This document shows positions 24,891 through 33,936 of a stretch of 64,000 bases of DNA, in pieces. Position numbers and translations under genes: made by a program. Under the pieces are notes generated by a model that searched no databases, was not told where the DNA came from, and saw nothing but the letters and a program-made list of their open reading frames with translations. The stretch's first letter is position 1. Each line of letters starts with the position of its first letter. The DNA comes from JAGOUA01 sp964428975 (GTDB lineage Bacteria; Patescibacteriota; Patescibacteriia; 2-12-FULL-60-25), in the NCBI GenBank assembly GCA_964428975.1, contig CAYSAI010000001.1, forward strand, positions 186,001 through 250,000, written 5' to 3'.

Positions 24891-25265
24891 ATGAATGCTG
24901 CTTCTCTCAAACATTTCAAACACCTTCTTCAAGAAGAAGAAGCTCGTCTTTCACGAGATCTTCACGACCTTGCTGATGAAGACCCACTCAATCCAGGCGT
25001 ATTTATCACAAAACATCAAGAGACGGGTGCCGATACAGATGACGATAACGCCGTTGAATGTTCCACCTTAAGCGACGACATCCCCATTTTAGAGCGCCTT
25101 CAAGAGGAGATTCGTGATGCGCGAAAAGCTCTCGAATTAGTAGAGAAAGGGGCGTACGGACTCTGTAAGTATTGTGGCAATACCATTGATCCAAAACGTC
25201 TCGAAGCGCGTCCCACTTCATCCGCGTGTGTCGCATGCAAAAAAACCTTGACGCAGGAATTATAA
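24891..25265 (+). CDS. DksA/TraR-type zinc-finger protein
   Basis: 124 residues from ATG 24891. Coiled-coil N-terminus (about 5-30 and 62-88) with an acidic DTDDDNAVE tip region between, then the C4 finger C92-x2-C95-x17-C113-x2-C116 (CKYCG...CVACK). DksA-type proteins enter the RNA polymerase secondary channel and tune transcription. Small members like this occur in Gram-positives and candidate phyla. A -10-like TAGACT lies 8 nt upstream of the ATG. Overlaps lspA by 31 nt. Confidence 0.85.
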   Translation: MNAASLKHFKHLLQEEEARLSRDLHDLADEDPLNPGVFITKHQETGADTDDDNAVECSTLSDDIPILERLQEEIRDARKALELVEKGAYGLCKYCGNTIDPKRLEARPTSSACVACKKTLTQEL

Positions 25266-25732
25266 AAGGCGTCTCTGTTCTGGTGTTTGCGATAAGTCTG
25301 GTTTTTTTTGCGGATATTTTTTCTAAAAATACGTTTTTCGATCAAGGAATAGGCGTCTCTCCACCGCGTTTTTCTTTTTTTGGAGGAATGGTGCAACAGT
25401 TTTCCCATGCGAATACCGGCGCGACATCAAATATTCCCGTTCCGCTTCCTGTACTCCTGATTCTTGGTTTAGGTTTTAGTCTTTGGATTCTCTCGCTTCT
25501 TCTCTCTCAACCGCGCTGGTGGACGTGTCGTACATCTCTCCTCTTTACCGGCATTCTTCTTGGTGGGGCGTTTGGCAATGCGTATGACCGTCTCATGCTT
25601 GGGTATGTGCGCGATTGGCTCTTGCTCGCACACAGAAGCGTCATCAATGTCGCGGATATCTGTATCATTATCGGTTGCATAGGGCTTTTTGCGACACTTT
25701 CTTCCTCTAGACAGCGGGAGAAAAATCTGTAA
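25235..25732 (+). CDS. lspA: Lipoprotein signal peptidase
   Basis: 165 residues from ATG 25235, with four hydrophobic helices. The two catalytic Asp motifs of signal peptidase II are intact: GNAYDR near residues 113-118 and NVADICI near 138-144. It cleaves lipoprotein signal peptides next to the lipidated Cys; substrates in this window would be 12535, 13434 and 62801. The start overlaps the DksA-like gene by 31 nt, implying coupled translation. Confidence 0.88.
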   Translation: MQKNLDAGIIKGVSVLVFAISLVFFADIFSKNTFFDQGIGVSPPRFSFFGGMVQQFSHANTGATSNIPVPLPVLLILGLGFSLWILSLLLSQPRWWTCRTSLLFTGILLGGAFGNAYDRLMLGYVRDWLLLAHRSVINVADICIIIGCIGLFATLSSSRQREKNL

Positions 25733-25743
25733 CGGAGTGAGTC

Positions 25744-27252
25744 ATGACCATTCCTCATCCTGTTTATACAGCGGCGCTCGTTGGCATTGAAGCGGTTCCC
25801 GTGTCCGTAGAAACGGACGTAAGTCCTGGACTCTTTCTTTTTACCCTTGTTGGACTTGCGGACACCGCTATTCAAGAGGCACGGGAACGCATTCGGAGCG
25901 CGATTCGTTCCACGGGTGCGGATTTTCCAAAAACACACATCACCATCAATCTTGCTCCGGCGAATCAACGAAAGACCGGCTCGTCGTTTGATTTGCCGAT
26001 CGCCGTCTCGCTTCTTCAATATCAAGGATATCTCTCCGATGATCTTTTACGTGAGAGTCTCTTTTTTGGTGAGCTTGGTCTCGATGGAAGCGTGCGTCCC
26101 GTACGAGGAGCGCTCGCCGTCTCGCTCCTTGCGAAGAAACAACGTTTGAAGCGTCTATTCGTGGCGCGTGAACAGGCGCAAGAAGCGGCGTGTGTGGAGG
26201 GAGTGGCTATTATTCCCCTCGATTCCCTCCAACATCTCCTTATGATGAGTAAGAGCGGTCAATATGAGACGATTCCAACCGAGCAACGCACCCAAACACA
26301 CACGCTTGCTCCTACGCTCGATACCATTCGTGGACACGCTCATGCAAAACGCGCGCTCGAGATTGCGGCTGCGGGTGGGCATAATATCCTCCTTCATGGT
26401 CCGCCTGGTTCTGGAAAAACGCTTCTCGCTCGCGCACTTCAAGATCTTCTCCCGCCTCTTACTGCCGAACAAGCGCTTGATGTCACACGTATTCATGCGG
26501 TGGCAGGCACGCTTCACACTCCTGGACTGATGAGTATTCCGCCGTTTCGTAATCCGCACCATACAGCGAGTTTAATCGCGCTTGTGGGCGGTGGGTCGCC
26601 CATTCGTCCGGGAGAAATTTCGCTTGCACATGAAGGCGTGCTCTTTTTAGATGAGTTTCCCGAGTATCCACGGCTCGCGCTTGAATCGCTTCGACAACCC
26701 CTGGAAGATCGAGTCATTCATATCAGTCGTGCGCTCAGTTCTGTGGCTCTTCCTGCGCGTTTTCAACTGATCGCCACGATGAACCCGTGTCCGTGCGGAT
26801 TTCATGGCTCGTCAGGGGGCGGCTGTACCTGTCAGCCCGCTTCTATCGAACGCTATCGTAAACGCTTGAGCGGCCCTCTTCTCGATCGTATTGACCTCTT
26901 TCTTCATGTAGATCGTCTGCCCGCACATGAGCTACAACAAGCACCCTCCACGCTCTCCACGCTTCACGAACGTCGCACGCGGATTGAACGTGCGCGAACG
27001 CGGATGTTGGCTCGTGCGCATCCACATCCACGTCTTACGAGCGATGTCGCGCTTCACGATATTGAAAAAACGCTTGATCCCTCAAACGAATGCTCTGCGC
27101 TCCTTGAACAAGCGATTCAACGGTTTCATCTTTCTGGACGGAGTTACACGCGTTTCCTGCGCGTGGCGCGCACCATTGCTGACTTAAACAACGAAGAAAA
27201 CGTCTCCATTTCCTGTCTTACCGAGGCGCTCACGTATCGTAAAAAAGGCTAA
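25744..27252 (+). CDS. comM: ComM/YifB-type AAA+ ATPase
   Basis: 502 residues, normal family length. N-terminal Lon-protease-like domain (GLFLFTLVGLADTAIQEARER), AAA+ core with Walker A HGPPGSGKT (about 217-225) and Walker B-type FLDEFPE. A CPCG-x-HG / CTC Cys cluster of the zinc-like insert follows, then the C-terminal Mg-chelatase-like domain (YTRFLRVARTIADL). ComM is a helicase promoting branch migration during natural transformation, which fits the ComEC gene at 61409. Confidence 0.92.
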   Translation: MTIPHPVYTAALVGIEAVPVSVETDVSPGLFLFTLVGLADTAIQEARERIRSAIRSTGADFPKTHITINLAPANQRKTGSSFDLPIAVSLLQYQGYLSDDLLRESLFFGELGLDGSVRPVRGALAVSLLAKKQRLKRLFVAREQAQEAACVEGVAIIPLDSLQHLLMMSKSGQYETIPTEQRTQTHTLAPTLDTIRGHAHAKRALEIAAAGGHNILLHGPPGSGKTLLARALQDLLPPLTAEQALDVTRIHAVAGTLHTPGLMSIPPFRNPHHTASLIALVGGGSPIRPGEISLAHEGVLFLDEFPEYPRLALESLRQPLEDRVIHISRALSSVALPARFQLIATMNPCPCGFHGSSGGGCTCQPASIERYRKRLSGPLLDRIDLFLHVDRLPAHELQQAPSTLSTLHERRTRIERARTRMLARAHPHPRLTSDVALHDIEKTLDPSNECSALLEQAIQRFHLSGRSYTRFLRVARTIADLNNEENVSISCLTEALTYRKKG

Positions 27253-27278
27253 CATATGCTAAAAAAGAGGCTTTTTGC

Positions 27279-27307
27279 TTGACGTTCCTTCCCGTGGCGC
27301 GTAACCT
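27279..27307 (+). promoter_or_regulatory. Promoter of the LysM/M23 gene
   Basis: TTGACG, 17-bp spacer, TAACCT. The 27253-27470 stretch holds this promoter and a leader of about 155 nt but no gene that I can see. Confidence 0.55.
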
Positions 27308-27470
27308 ATTCCTCACGTTTCTGTCGCGTTCGCGCGCTCGTTAATCTTGTCGAACAGGGCCTGTGGATCTCTTCTCGCTTTCACTTTCCACGCTCTCCAT
27401 CGACTTCTAGGGGGTCTCTATCCTTCACTCCTTTCTCTCTCTTTTCCTCATCCGTATCGCGCTTCAGCTG

Positions 27471-29003
27471 TTGAACGCCCTACGGTTTCTCCTTCTTGCG
27501 ACAGGACGTCTTTTTTCCTACGGAGGAATACAACTCGCTCCCCTTACGGGCTATGCACGCGATCTCTTTATTTTGCCCCTGTATCGCCTCATTTTCTTTA
27601 CAGATCTTCGTCTGCGGCAAACGATCGCCAGTACGCGTGGTGTCTTTTTTCTCCTGTTTACGAGCAAGTATTCTCTTCATATGCTCGTTGGGTCGCTCGT
27701 ACTCGTGTTTGGCGCATTGCAACTCGATTCAGTGTCAGCCTCATCAGCGGAAACAGGAAAACAGTCGATTTTGTACACCCTTATGACAAACGGAGAGGCA
27801 TCCATCACAAAAGAGCGTCAAATAGAGAACGTAGCGCTTGGACATGGCTATCTTGAAGAGAGTATTCAAGCCGTTCCGGATGTAGATTTTGATTATGAGC
27901 CAGAAACAGCGATCGATTTTGCGACGGATCACGGTCTTGAAGGAACGCTTGCCCTTCAAGATGTTCCTGCAAGTATGGAAATACGCACGCCCGTGCCCCC
28001 TATCACCGTTGCCGAGGCGCCAAGCTCTTCCGTCGCGGTCGTTGCCGAGCCTTCATCGAGTATCAAAATATATACGGTGAAATCTGGCGACACGATCGCA
28101 CAAATCGCCTATCGTCATCGTGTAAGCATTGGCACTCTTATTTGGGCGAATAACCTCACGCAAAGTAGCGTGATTCGTCCTGGAAATACTCTCACGATTC
28201 TTCCTGTATCGGGCGTTCTTCATACCGTGAAACGTGGCGATACCCTCTCTGGCCTTGCGACTCGCTACGGCGTTGATCTTGCCACGATTCGTGATACGAA
28301 TGCTCTTGCGCGCAACGCGTCCCTCTCCACAGGCGCGGGACTGATCATTCCTGGAGGCGAACCTGTCATTTCTCGTGTAGCGAGCGCCGTCACACCAAAA
28401 AAATCGAAAGTTCCGTCGCAAGCCGTCACACCAAAGCTGGGCATTCCTCCTGCGCCTGATCCATCGCTCACCGTGCGCGTCGCAAAAACACCAAAAGTCG
28501 TCGGACGTGTCAAGGTTAAGTCTAATGTACCGATCTCTCGTATTCGAAATAAAGCGTTCGATGTGTATCAAGAGCTTTCTTCCTCACCAGAAGATGAGCG
28601 CGATGTACCGGAAAACAAAGAAGAAACGACCGTGACAAAAAAGACCAAGCTTTTATGGCCAACACGATTGTATGTGGTAAACCAATATTATGGTTGGAAT
28701 CACACCGGCCTTGATATTGATGGAGATTATACCGATCCTATTTATGCCTCGGCTGATGGTACGGTGTCTCAATCTGGCTGGAATAGCGGTGGCTACGGTC
28801 TTCAAATCGTCCTCGATCATGAGAACGGTTTCCGCACGCGCTACGCACATGCGTCAAAACTCTTCGTGAAAGCGGGCGACGAGGTAAAGCGCGGGCAGGT
28901 GATTGGCTACGTCGGCACGACAGGCCGCTCAACAGGCACGCACTTGCATTATGAAGTGTACCTGAATGGAAAACGGAAGAATCCGTTGAGTTATACGCGG
29001 TAG
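27471..29003 (+). CDS. LysM/M23 peptidoglycan hydrolase
   Basis: 510 residues if started at TTG 27471, the first usable start after an in-frame stop at 27408; a start at the ATG near 27681 (MLVGSLV) is possible. One membrane segment at about 70-90, then two LysM repeats (YTVKSGDTIAQIAYRH and HTVKRGDTLSGLATRYG). A linker leads to a C-terminal M23/LytM domain with HTGLDID, RYAHASKL and THLHYEV zinc/catalytic motifs. It should cut cell-wall peptide cross-links. A strong terminator follows. Confidence 0.88.
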   Translation: MNALRFLLLATGRLFSYGGIQLAPLTGYARDLFILPLYRLIFFTDLRLRQTIASTRGVFFLLFTSKYSLHMLVGSLVLVFGALQLDSVSASSAETGKQSILYTLMTNGEASITKERQIENVALGHGYLEESIQAVPDVDFDYEPETAIDFATDHGLEGTLALQDVPASMEIRTPVPPITVAEAPSSSVAVVAEPSSSIKIYTVKSGDTIAQIAYRHRVSIGTLIWANNLTQSSVIRPGNTLTILPVSGVLHTVKRGDTLSGLATRYGVDLATIRDTNALARNASLSTGAGLIIPGGEPVISRVASAVTPKKSKVPSQAVTPKLGIPPAPDPSLTVRVAKTPKVVGRVKVKSNVPISRIRNKAFDVYQELSSSPEDERDVPENKEETTVTKKTKLLWPTRLYVVNQYYGWNHTGLDIDGDYTDPIYASADGTVSQSGWNSGGYGLQIVLDHENGFRTRYAHASKLFVKAGDEVKRGQVIGYVGTTGRSTGTHLHYEVYLNGKRKNPLSYTR

Positions 29004-29004
29004 G

Positions 29005-29035
29005 AAAATCCTCCCACTTAACGGGAGGATTTTTT
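29005..29035 (+). terminator. Rho-independent terminator
   Basis: AAATCCTCCC/GGGAGGATTT stem (10 bp) followed by T residues, directly after the LysM/M23 gene. Confidence 0.85.
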
Positions 29036-29053
29036 ATGATTCATCTTCGTTTC

Positions 29054-29824
29054 CTAACGTCTTCGTCTCACCCTCTTTATGGTCGTCGTGGTAGCGGCAG
29101 GGGGAGGTGTAAAGGTAAAGCCTTTAATGATCAGCTCTTGTTCTTGGCCATTCGAGGGAGGAAGACCCTCTATTAACCAATGGTTAATATGCACGACTTC
29201 GGATCCAGGAACAAAGTTGCTTGGCCCTGTATACGTCCATTTTTTCAGGATCGTGCCACCTGCGCTCGAAGTAAATCCGATCTGCGTGGGTGCCCACTGA
29301 ATGCTGTGTGTAGATGGAGAGGTGCTCGTAGCAGTGGAGAAAAGCGTCGTATTTCCCGTTATGGCCCCAGGTTGTACGCTATAGTGCCCCATCCACTCTC
29401 CAGGGCTTTGCCAATTCGTAAACTCTATATCGATCTCACGCCCATCATCTTGGTATAAAAATGGCGCAGCAACAACGTTCTGGTCAATCGTACTGATAGA
29501 GCTATCGATATCAAATTTGTACGTACCGTATCCCAAAGAGTTCGGAAGATAGACCTCAGAGGAGTACCAAACCCCATTTACAGAGGTGATTTTAAGATGC
29601 AATCGTCCTTGAGCATCAACGAACACAGCATTTCGAGAATCATTCCAGTGGTTAGGACCGGGGCCATTCAATCCACTTTTCACGATCCAAGTTCTGCCAG
29701 CAAACGCAATCGTCGTCTGAGCATGTACGGGAACCACATCCCACGAAAAAATCTGTGCCAAGATGAGCGCGAAAACTCCCATCCGTTTAAGCCAAGAAGA
29801 GCAGGAAGTGATGGTCGGTATCAT
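29054..29824 (-). CDS. Secreted GH16-like glycoside hydrolase/lectin-fold protein
   Basis: 256 residues with a signal peptide (cleavage near HAQ, residue 36). The central region carries the family-16 catalytic signature EIDIEF (E130, D132, E134) within the expected beta-sandwich pattern (YGTYKFDID, HYSVQPG, IQWAPTQIGF). The C-terminus is Pro/Thr then Arg-rich. Family-16 enzymes cut beta-1,3/1,4-glucans and related polysaccharides; the target here is unknown. An extended -10 (TGG directly before TAAAAT) ends 9 nt before the ATG. Confidence 0.75.
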   Translation of the reverse strand: MIPTITSCSSWLKRMGVFALILAQIFSWDVVPVHAQTTIAFAGRTWIVKSGLNGPGPNHWNDSRNAVFVDAQGRLHLKITSVNGVWYSSEVYLPNSLGYGTYKFDIDSSISTIDQNVVAAPFLYQDDGREIDIEFTNWQSPGEWMGHYSVQPGAITGNTTLFSTATSTSPSTHSIQWAPTQIGFTSSAGGTILKKWTYTGPSNFVPGSEVVHINHWLIEGLPPSNGQEQELIIKGFTFTPPPAATTTTIKRVRRRR

Positions 29825-30023
29825 ACGCGAGACATTTTACCACAAACCTTTTGCCAATGGGAGATTATTCCAGAAATATTGGCTCAGTCATGTAAAATAG
29901 GCGATTTGTCCTCTTTCGCTCAACCAAACGGAAAAGCCGCCTCTACGAGAGAGAGACAGCTTTGTCCTTATGGGGCCTTTTCTTTTTAAAGACGCTCTGT
30001 GTAAGGTGAGGCCGGAGGTCATT

Positions 30024-30560
30024 ATGATGTACGCTGTACAGAGCTCTCGAGATATCGACGGTGTTGCCGGCACACTCCGTCCCTTGTGTGTAGACGAAGT
30101 GCACACCGCAGCCCAATTCTTCACGGCAAACATCGATACGGGCTACATCTCACACGGCGAACTACTCAGCGGTCGAGCAACAGCGGCGGAGACATGGTCA
30201 AACGATCTGAACCACGTGATGGAACAAGAACTTCGCGGGGCAACCGAGAACCAAAAAATGAACAGCTCCTTCGTATTCGAGCATCGTGGCGAGATCACGG
30301 GACTCGTCATCTGGAGCCGACCGCTCGACTCGCCCCAGATCGTCATCCTGGATGACCTCGTAATCCATCCGGATTATCGCCGTTACGGCCTCGGTGCGTG
30401 GATCCTGAACGAGCTCGAGACCTGGTGGAAAGCGCAGGATGGCATCACGCACATTCTTCTAGAGAGCGGTGTACACAACCACCGTGCTCACACCTTCTTT
30501 GAACGAGAGGGGTTCGCCGTCATGTCCCACACCTTCGTCAAACAAATTCGCGAGAAATAG
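30024..30560 (+). CDS. GNAT family N-acetyltransferase
   Basis: 178 residues from ATG 30024 (178 with the adjacent ATG 30027 giving one fewer). GGAGGT lies 4 nt before the first ATG and 7 nt before the second, so 30027 may be the real start. The acetyl-CoA motif VIHPDYRRYGLGAWILNEL (about 117-135) is clear, with a SGVHNHRAHTFFEREGF C-terminal motif. Substrate unknown. The longer frame from 29970 is not needed. Confidence 0.85.
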   Translation: MMYAVQSSRDIDGVAGTLRPLCVDEVHTAAQFFTANIDTGYISHGELLSGRATAAETWSNDLNHVMEQELRGATENQKMNSSFVFEHRGEITGLVIWSRPLDSPQIVILDDLVIHPDYRRYGLGAWILNELETWWKAQDGITHILLESGVHNHRAHTFFEREGFAVMSHTFVKQIREK

Positions 30561-30668
30561 CCCATCGCGTAGACATCTGCTCCTCGGATCGTAACACACA
30601 ACGGTCCTGGGAGCGTCTTCTTATACAGACTCACACAAACTTTTTGATCGTTTTTAAAGCGGAGTACT

Positions 30669-30923
30669 CTACACGCCCTCCGGCAGACACTGCGTTAGCA
30701 CGATACGCTCTAACAAAGAGCGACTTTTTTGACGCTTGAGATGAGCTTCTATACTTTTCGCACGCGGCGTTTCATGCACGAAACACGTTTTCCAAGGAGC
30801 TCCCGTGCGGGTAGAGAACGTTTGACCTCGATCATGCTCCAAAAGCCGCCGACTAAAATCATTCGTAGATCCAATGTAATAACGATTTGTTTTCTCAGAA
30901 AAGAGGATATAGACGCAGGGCAT
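30669..30923 (-). CDS. GIY-YIG nuclease domain protein
   Basis: 84 residues from ATG 30923. The GIY-YIG core is present as VYILFSEKTNRYYIGSTNDFSRRLLEH, with a later W and a conserved E in KSIEAHLKRQKSR. Such single-domain UPF0213-type proteins are common and mostly uncharacterised. The longer frame reading up through the tRNA repeats is an artefact of tRNA sequence. Confidence 0.85.
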   Translation of the reverse strand: MPCVYILFSEKTNRYYIGSTNDFSRRLLEHDRGQTFSTRTGAPWKTCFVHETPRAKSIEAHLKRQKSRSLLERIVLTQCLPEGV

Positions 30924-30985
30924 AGCACTATCTCCGTTCCATAGTCCATCACAAAAAACAACCCCCGGATTAGGGATTGTTTTTA

Positions 30986-31061
30986 TGGTGGACCCTAACG
31001 GGATCGAACCGTTGACCTCTTCCATGCCATGGAAGCGCTCTACCAGCTGAGCTAAGGGCCC
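30986..31061 (-). tRNA. tRNA-Ala (anticodon GGC)
   Basis: 76-nt cloverleaf with encoded CCA. Acceptor GGGCCCT pairs with AGGGTCC (one G-T), D-arm and T-arm (GGTTCGATCC) are standard, and the anticodon stem CTTCC/GGAAG closes loop ATGGCAT with GGC at 34-36. Confidence 0.95.
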
Positions 31062-31211
31062 GCGTATAAGTTGTTCCATCAAGCCGTTGACCTTCCCGGC
31101 ATGGCCGGGACGCTCTACCAGCTGAGCTAAGGGCCCGCGTATAAGTTGTTCCATCAAGCCGTTGACCTTCCCGGCATGGCCGGGACGCTCTACCAGCTGA
31201 GCTAAGGGCCC
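31062..31211 (-). repeat. Two tandem degenerate copies of the tRNA-Ala gene
   Basis: Two 75-bp units (31062-31136 and 31137-31211), apparently identical, directly upstream of tRNA-Ala. Each keeps the acceptor 5' strand and D-arm (GGGCCCTTAGCTCAGCTGG) but has a different anticodon arm (TCCCG, loop GCCATGC, CGGGA). The 3' half has decayed and lacks a matching acceptor strand and CCA. They cannot form normal tRNAs. Confidence 0.8.
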
Positions 31212-31250
31212 GAAATGTGGCGTAAGTGTGCCGAAGAAGGCGCATTCGCG

Positions 31251-31877
31251 TCAAGCCACACCTTTCCTCCATCTTCGTACCTGTTCATGCACCCGCCGTA
31301 CACGATGCGCGAGCGACGCGGGGTTCGATACGTGCGCCGCATGCGCATGAAGATGTGTTAGAAGCTTATCTGCTCGAATAGTCGCGTGTTTTACGCGAGA
31401 TGCATACACACGCTTCACCTCATCAAACACATCCTCGGCAAGCGCAACAGGATGGTAGAGGCGCGTTTTTTTCTTCTGTCCTAACGTCGTGGCAGGTTGA
31501 GGTTTGTGCGAAGGAGCGACAGAAATACCGCGTGCGTGCAGTTCTGCTGCGAGCATCTTTTCTCGCGAAGAGGAAGCGTGCTTTTCCCATGCGCGCCACT
31601 CGCGAAGAAGCGTTTCCGTATCCTGATCTCCCAGCTCCCACCGCTCAAGCAGCTCTTTCATGCGCGTAAGGGCTTCTTCAAAAAAATGCCTCTCTCGTTC
31701 AAGCACCTCATCACTCGCGTGCAAAAGCGCTCGTTCAAGCTTTTCCAGCTTTTGTTCATAGTGTCTTGTTTTACGAAGAAACCCCTCGTAGAGACGATGC
31801 TGTTCATCAAACAACGCTTTTCTTCGTGAAGAAAGTGTTGGGTGGACAAACCACGCACGGATTCGAGAAAAGAGCAT
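31251..31877 (-). CDS. Coiled-coil hypothetical protein
   Basis: 208 residues, strongly charged, with heptad-like helices at about 18-110 (EQKLEKLERALLHASDEVLERERHFFEEAL) and a basic, His-rich C-terminal half. No membrane segment. ATG lies 1 nt after the stop of the upstream O-antigen-ligase/TPR gene, so the two are coupled. No known family. Confidence 0.65.
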   Translation of the reverse strand: MLFSRIRAWFVHPTLSSRRKALFDEQHRLYEGFLRKTRHYEQKLEKLERALLHASDEVLERERHFFEEALTRMKELLERWELGDQDTETLLREWRAWEKHASSSREKMLAAELHARGISVAPSHKPQPATTLGQKKKTRLYHPVALAEDVFDEVKRVYASRVKHATIRADKLLTHLHAHAAHVSNPASLAHRVRRVHEQVRRWRKGVA

Positions 31878-31878
31878 A

Positions 31879-33879
31879 TCAGCGTAAACGATCTACCTTT
31901 GATTGTAGAGCTTTTGCGCGCGCACGAAAAGGAGCGGTCGCTTGTTCGCTTGATGGAAGAGATTTCCATGCTACGAGCGCCTCGGCAAAACGTTCTTCCG
32001 CTTCATACCAATCCGTGAGCAAACGTCTCGACGCGCTATACAACTCATCTTGCGAGCCAATATCTTGTAAAAGAGTGATCGCCTCGAAGCGCCGTCGCGC
32101 AAGCGCAAGAAGCGTTGCGTATTCTATGCGACGATCCGTTCGCGCAGGATTCATTCGCCACACCGCCTCCATAAATGGAAGCGCCGTCGCGATATCTCCC
32201 GCTTTCGCCGCTTCTACCGCAAATCGATAGGCAATGAGTGGGTCGTCTGGCTTCTCTGCAAGCGCTCGACGATACCATTCTGCCGCGAGACGTCGCTGTT
32301 CAAGACGGTACCCTTCGAGCGTTTTCGCTTCAGTAAGCGCGCTACTCGAAGGCACACGCTCCGCTCGTGCGGCGTACACATCCGCAATACCGAGAGCAAA
32401 TCCAGGATGGTGCGGCGTACGCCTTAACCCTTCTTGATAGGCCGCAATCGCAAACGCATCCGCGCCTTCACTCGACGAGGCGAGAAGGGCGTATATTTGC
32501 CCACGCGTAAGCCATGTTGCCGGTACCTGCGGCCAGTGCGTCGTAAGAAGCACCGTTTCTTCGAGAAGGTTTGCCACGTACGTACGTATGCTTTCCGGAG
32601 AACGATCGCTTGTGAGCGCCTCTTGGAGAGCGCGCGCATCCGCTTGCAGGCGCTGTACCTGATCATCCGCGCTCCATGGAATGCGCCTCGCCGCCGTCGC
32701 AACATCTCCTTCGTGAGCCGCGCGTACGCCCATGATACGACTTCCTACCCAATAGGATGCCCCGATCAATAGCACCGCACTGCAGGCTATCCCGAGCGCT
32801 TCCATGGTCCGTTCGCTCTCACGCGCTTCGTGTGTTCCTGCGCTTGCTGCAGCTAACAAGCCCCAAAAAAGCATTTGCCCCACAAACGTCGCTGGAAGCG
32901 CAAGAAGCAGCAGCGCGAACAGAAGGGCGACGAGCCGCCACGCCTCACCAGCCCGAACGCGCTTCCACGCCTGCCAGCTCACCACAGCCAAAAAGACGAG
33001 CATGAGCGCAAGAAAGAGGATGCCGCGCTCCATGATGAACGTGAGGCCGCTCGCAGGAAGCTGGTCGAACGTCAGACGGAAAAACGGCTCTTTATTGAGA
33101 GCGCGATCGCGCACACGCTCGATCTCTCTTCCAAAATGTGCAGGACCTATGCCTGTCCACGGACGTTCAAAAAAAACGTCTTTCATAAGACGTTCTGCAT
33201 GCGAGCGCGGCAACACCCCTTCCTGCAAGCTCTGTCCTGACGAGATCATCTGCGCCACAAACAACCCTCCCGTAAGAACGAGCGCCGTTATGGCGAGCAG
33301 AAAACGCGGACGCGATTCACGAAGCGAACGATGCCTTGCTGCCACAAACACAGAAAGTGCGAGAAAGAGAAGCAGCGTCCAGAGAAGGCGACTCCCCACG
33401 AGAACCGTGGTGGTAAATCCGCTCACGTAGCCGATACACGCAAGAATACCGAGCAGAAGCACACCTTTTATCACGTGTGAGAGCGTCTGCATGAAAGCCT
33501 CCCGCTGTAGAACAAAACATCTTCCTACAAGGAGAAAGAGCGTGATACCCATGAGCGTTGTGAGAGCGGAGAATGCGATCGACCCCGTTCCGCCAAAGAG
33601 CGCGCGCCATGGATCAGGTGTAAGCACTGTTGAAATGATTGTTGCCACAAGCAGACCGCACAGAAGCGCGTAGATGCCGCGTACGTAGGCGCGCGCGCTC
33701 GGTCTCGCCCAACACGCCCACGCCTGAATACCACTCACAAGAACAAGAATGCTTAAGACGAGCCCTTGCTGTATGGATTCCGTCAGAAACCATGCGGATG
33801 GAAGGAGAACGAGAGCGGTGCATCCGCTGAAAAAGAGCCAACGTGTGATCGTGTGAAAAAGCTCTTCTTTTTTCACCAT
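31879..33879 (-). CDS. O-antigen ligase-like membrane protein with C-terminal TPR region
   Basis: 666 residues from ATG 33879. About twelve hydrophobic segments in residues 10-385 include the ligase-type loop (RSHAERLMKDVFFERPWTGIGPAHFGREIERV...EPFFRL). The C-terminal soluble part from about 420 is tetratricopeptide-like (AYQEGLRRTPHHPGFALGIADVY, AAEWYRRALAEKPDDPLIAYRFAVEAA). This combination is common in Gram-positive and candidate-phyla genomes and may ligate glycans to surface proteins. A hairpin covers its ribosome-binding site. Confidence 0.8.
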   Translation of the reverse strand: MVKKEELFHTITRWLFFSGCTALVLLPSAWFLTESIQQGLVLSILVLVSGIQAWACWARPSARAYVRGIYALLCGLLVATIISTVLTPDPWRALFGGTGSIAFSALTTLMGITLFLLVGRCFVLQREAFMQTLSHVIKGVLLLGILACIGYVSGFTTTVLVGSRLLWTLLLFLALSVFVAARHRSLRESRPRFLLAITALVLTGGLFVAQMISSGQSLQEGVLPRSHAERLMKDVFFERPWTGIGPAHFGREIERVRDRALNKEPFFRLTFDQLPASGLTFIMERGILFLALMLVFLAVVSWQAWKRVRAGEAWRLVALLFALLLLALPATFVGQMLFWGLLAAASAGTHEARESERTMEALGIACSAVLLIGASYWVGSRIMGVRAAHEGDVATAARRIPWSADDQVQRLQADARALQEALTSDRSPESIRTYVANLLEETVLLTTHWPQVPATWLTRGQIYALLASSSEGADAFAIAAYQEGLRRTPHHPGFALGIADVYAARAERVPSSSALTEAKTLEGYRLEQRRLAAEWYRRALAEKPDDPLIAYRFAVEAAKAGDIATALPFMEAVWRMNPARTDRRIEYATLLALARRRFEAITLLQDIGSQDELYSASRRLLTDWYEAEERFAEALVAWKSLPSSEQATAPFRARAKALQSKVDRLR

Positions 33880-33883
33880 GCGC

Positions 33884-33900
33884 GCTCCTGCGACAGGAGC
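33884..33900 (-). promoter_or_regulatory. Hairpin sequestering the AGGAG ribosome-binding site
   Basis: GCTCCTG and CAGGAGC form a perfect 7-bp stem with a 3-nt loop; the AGGAG is inside the stem, 5-9 nt before ATG 33879. It could limit translation of the ligase/TPR gene. Confidence 0.45.
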
Positions 33901-33936
33901 AAACGAGGAAAATACCATGCGTTCAGCGTATCGTAC

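Noticed and set aside
30970..31272. Repeated peptide reading frame through the tRNA-Ala repeats
   Set aside because: It encodes the tRNA sequence itself; the 25-residue period equals the 75-bp tRNA repeat.
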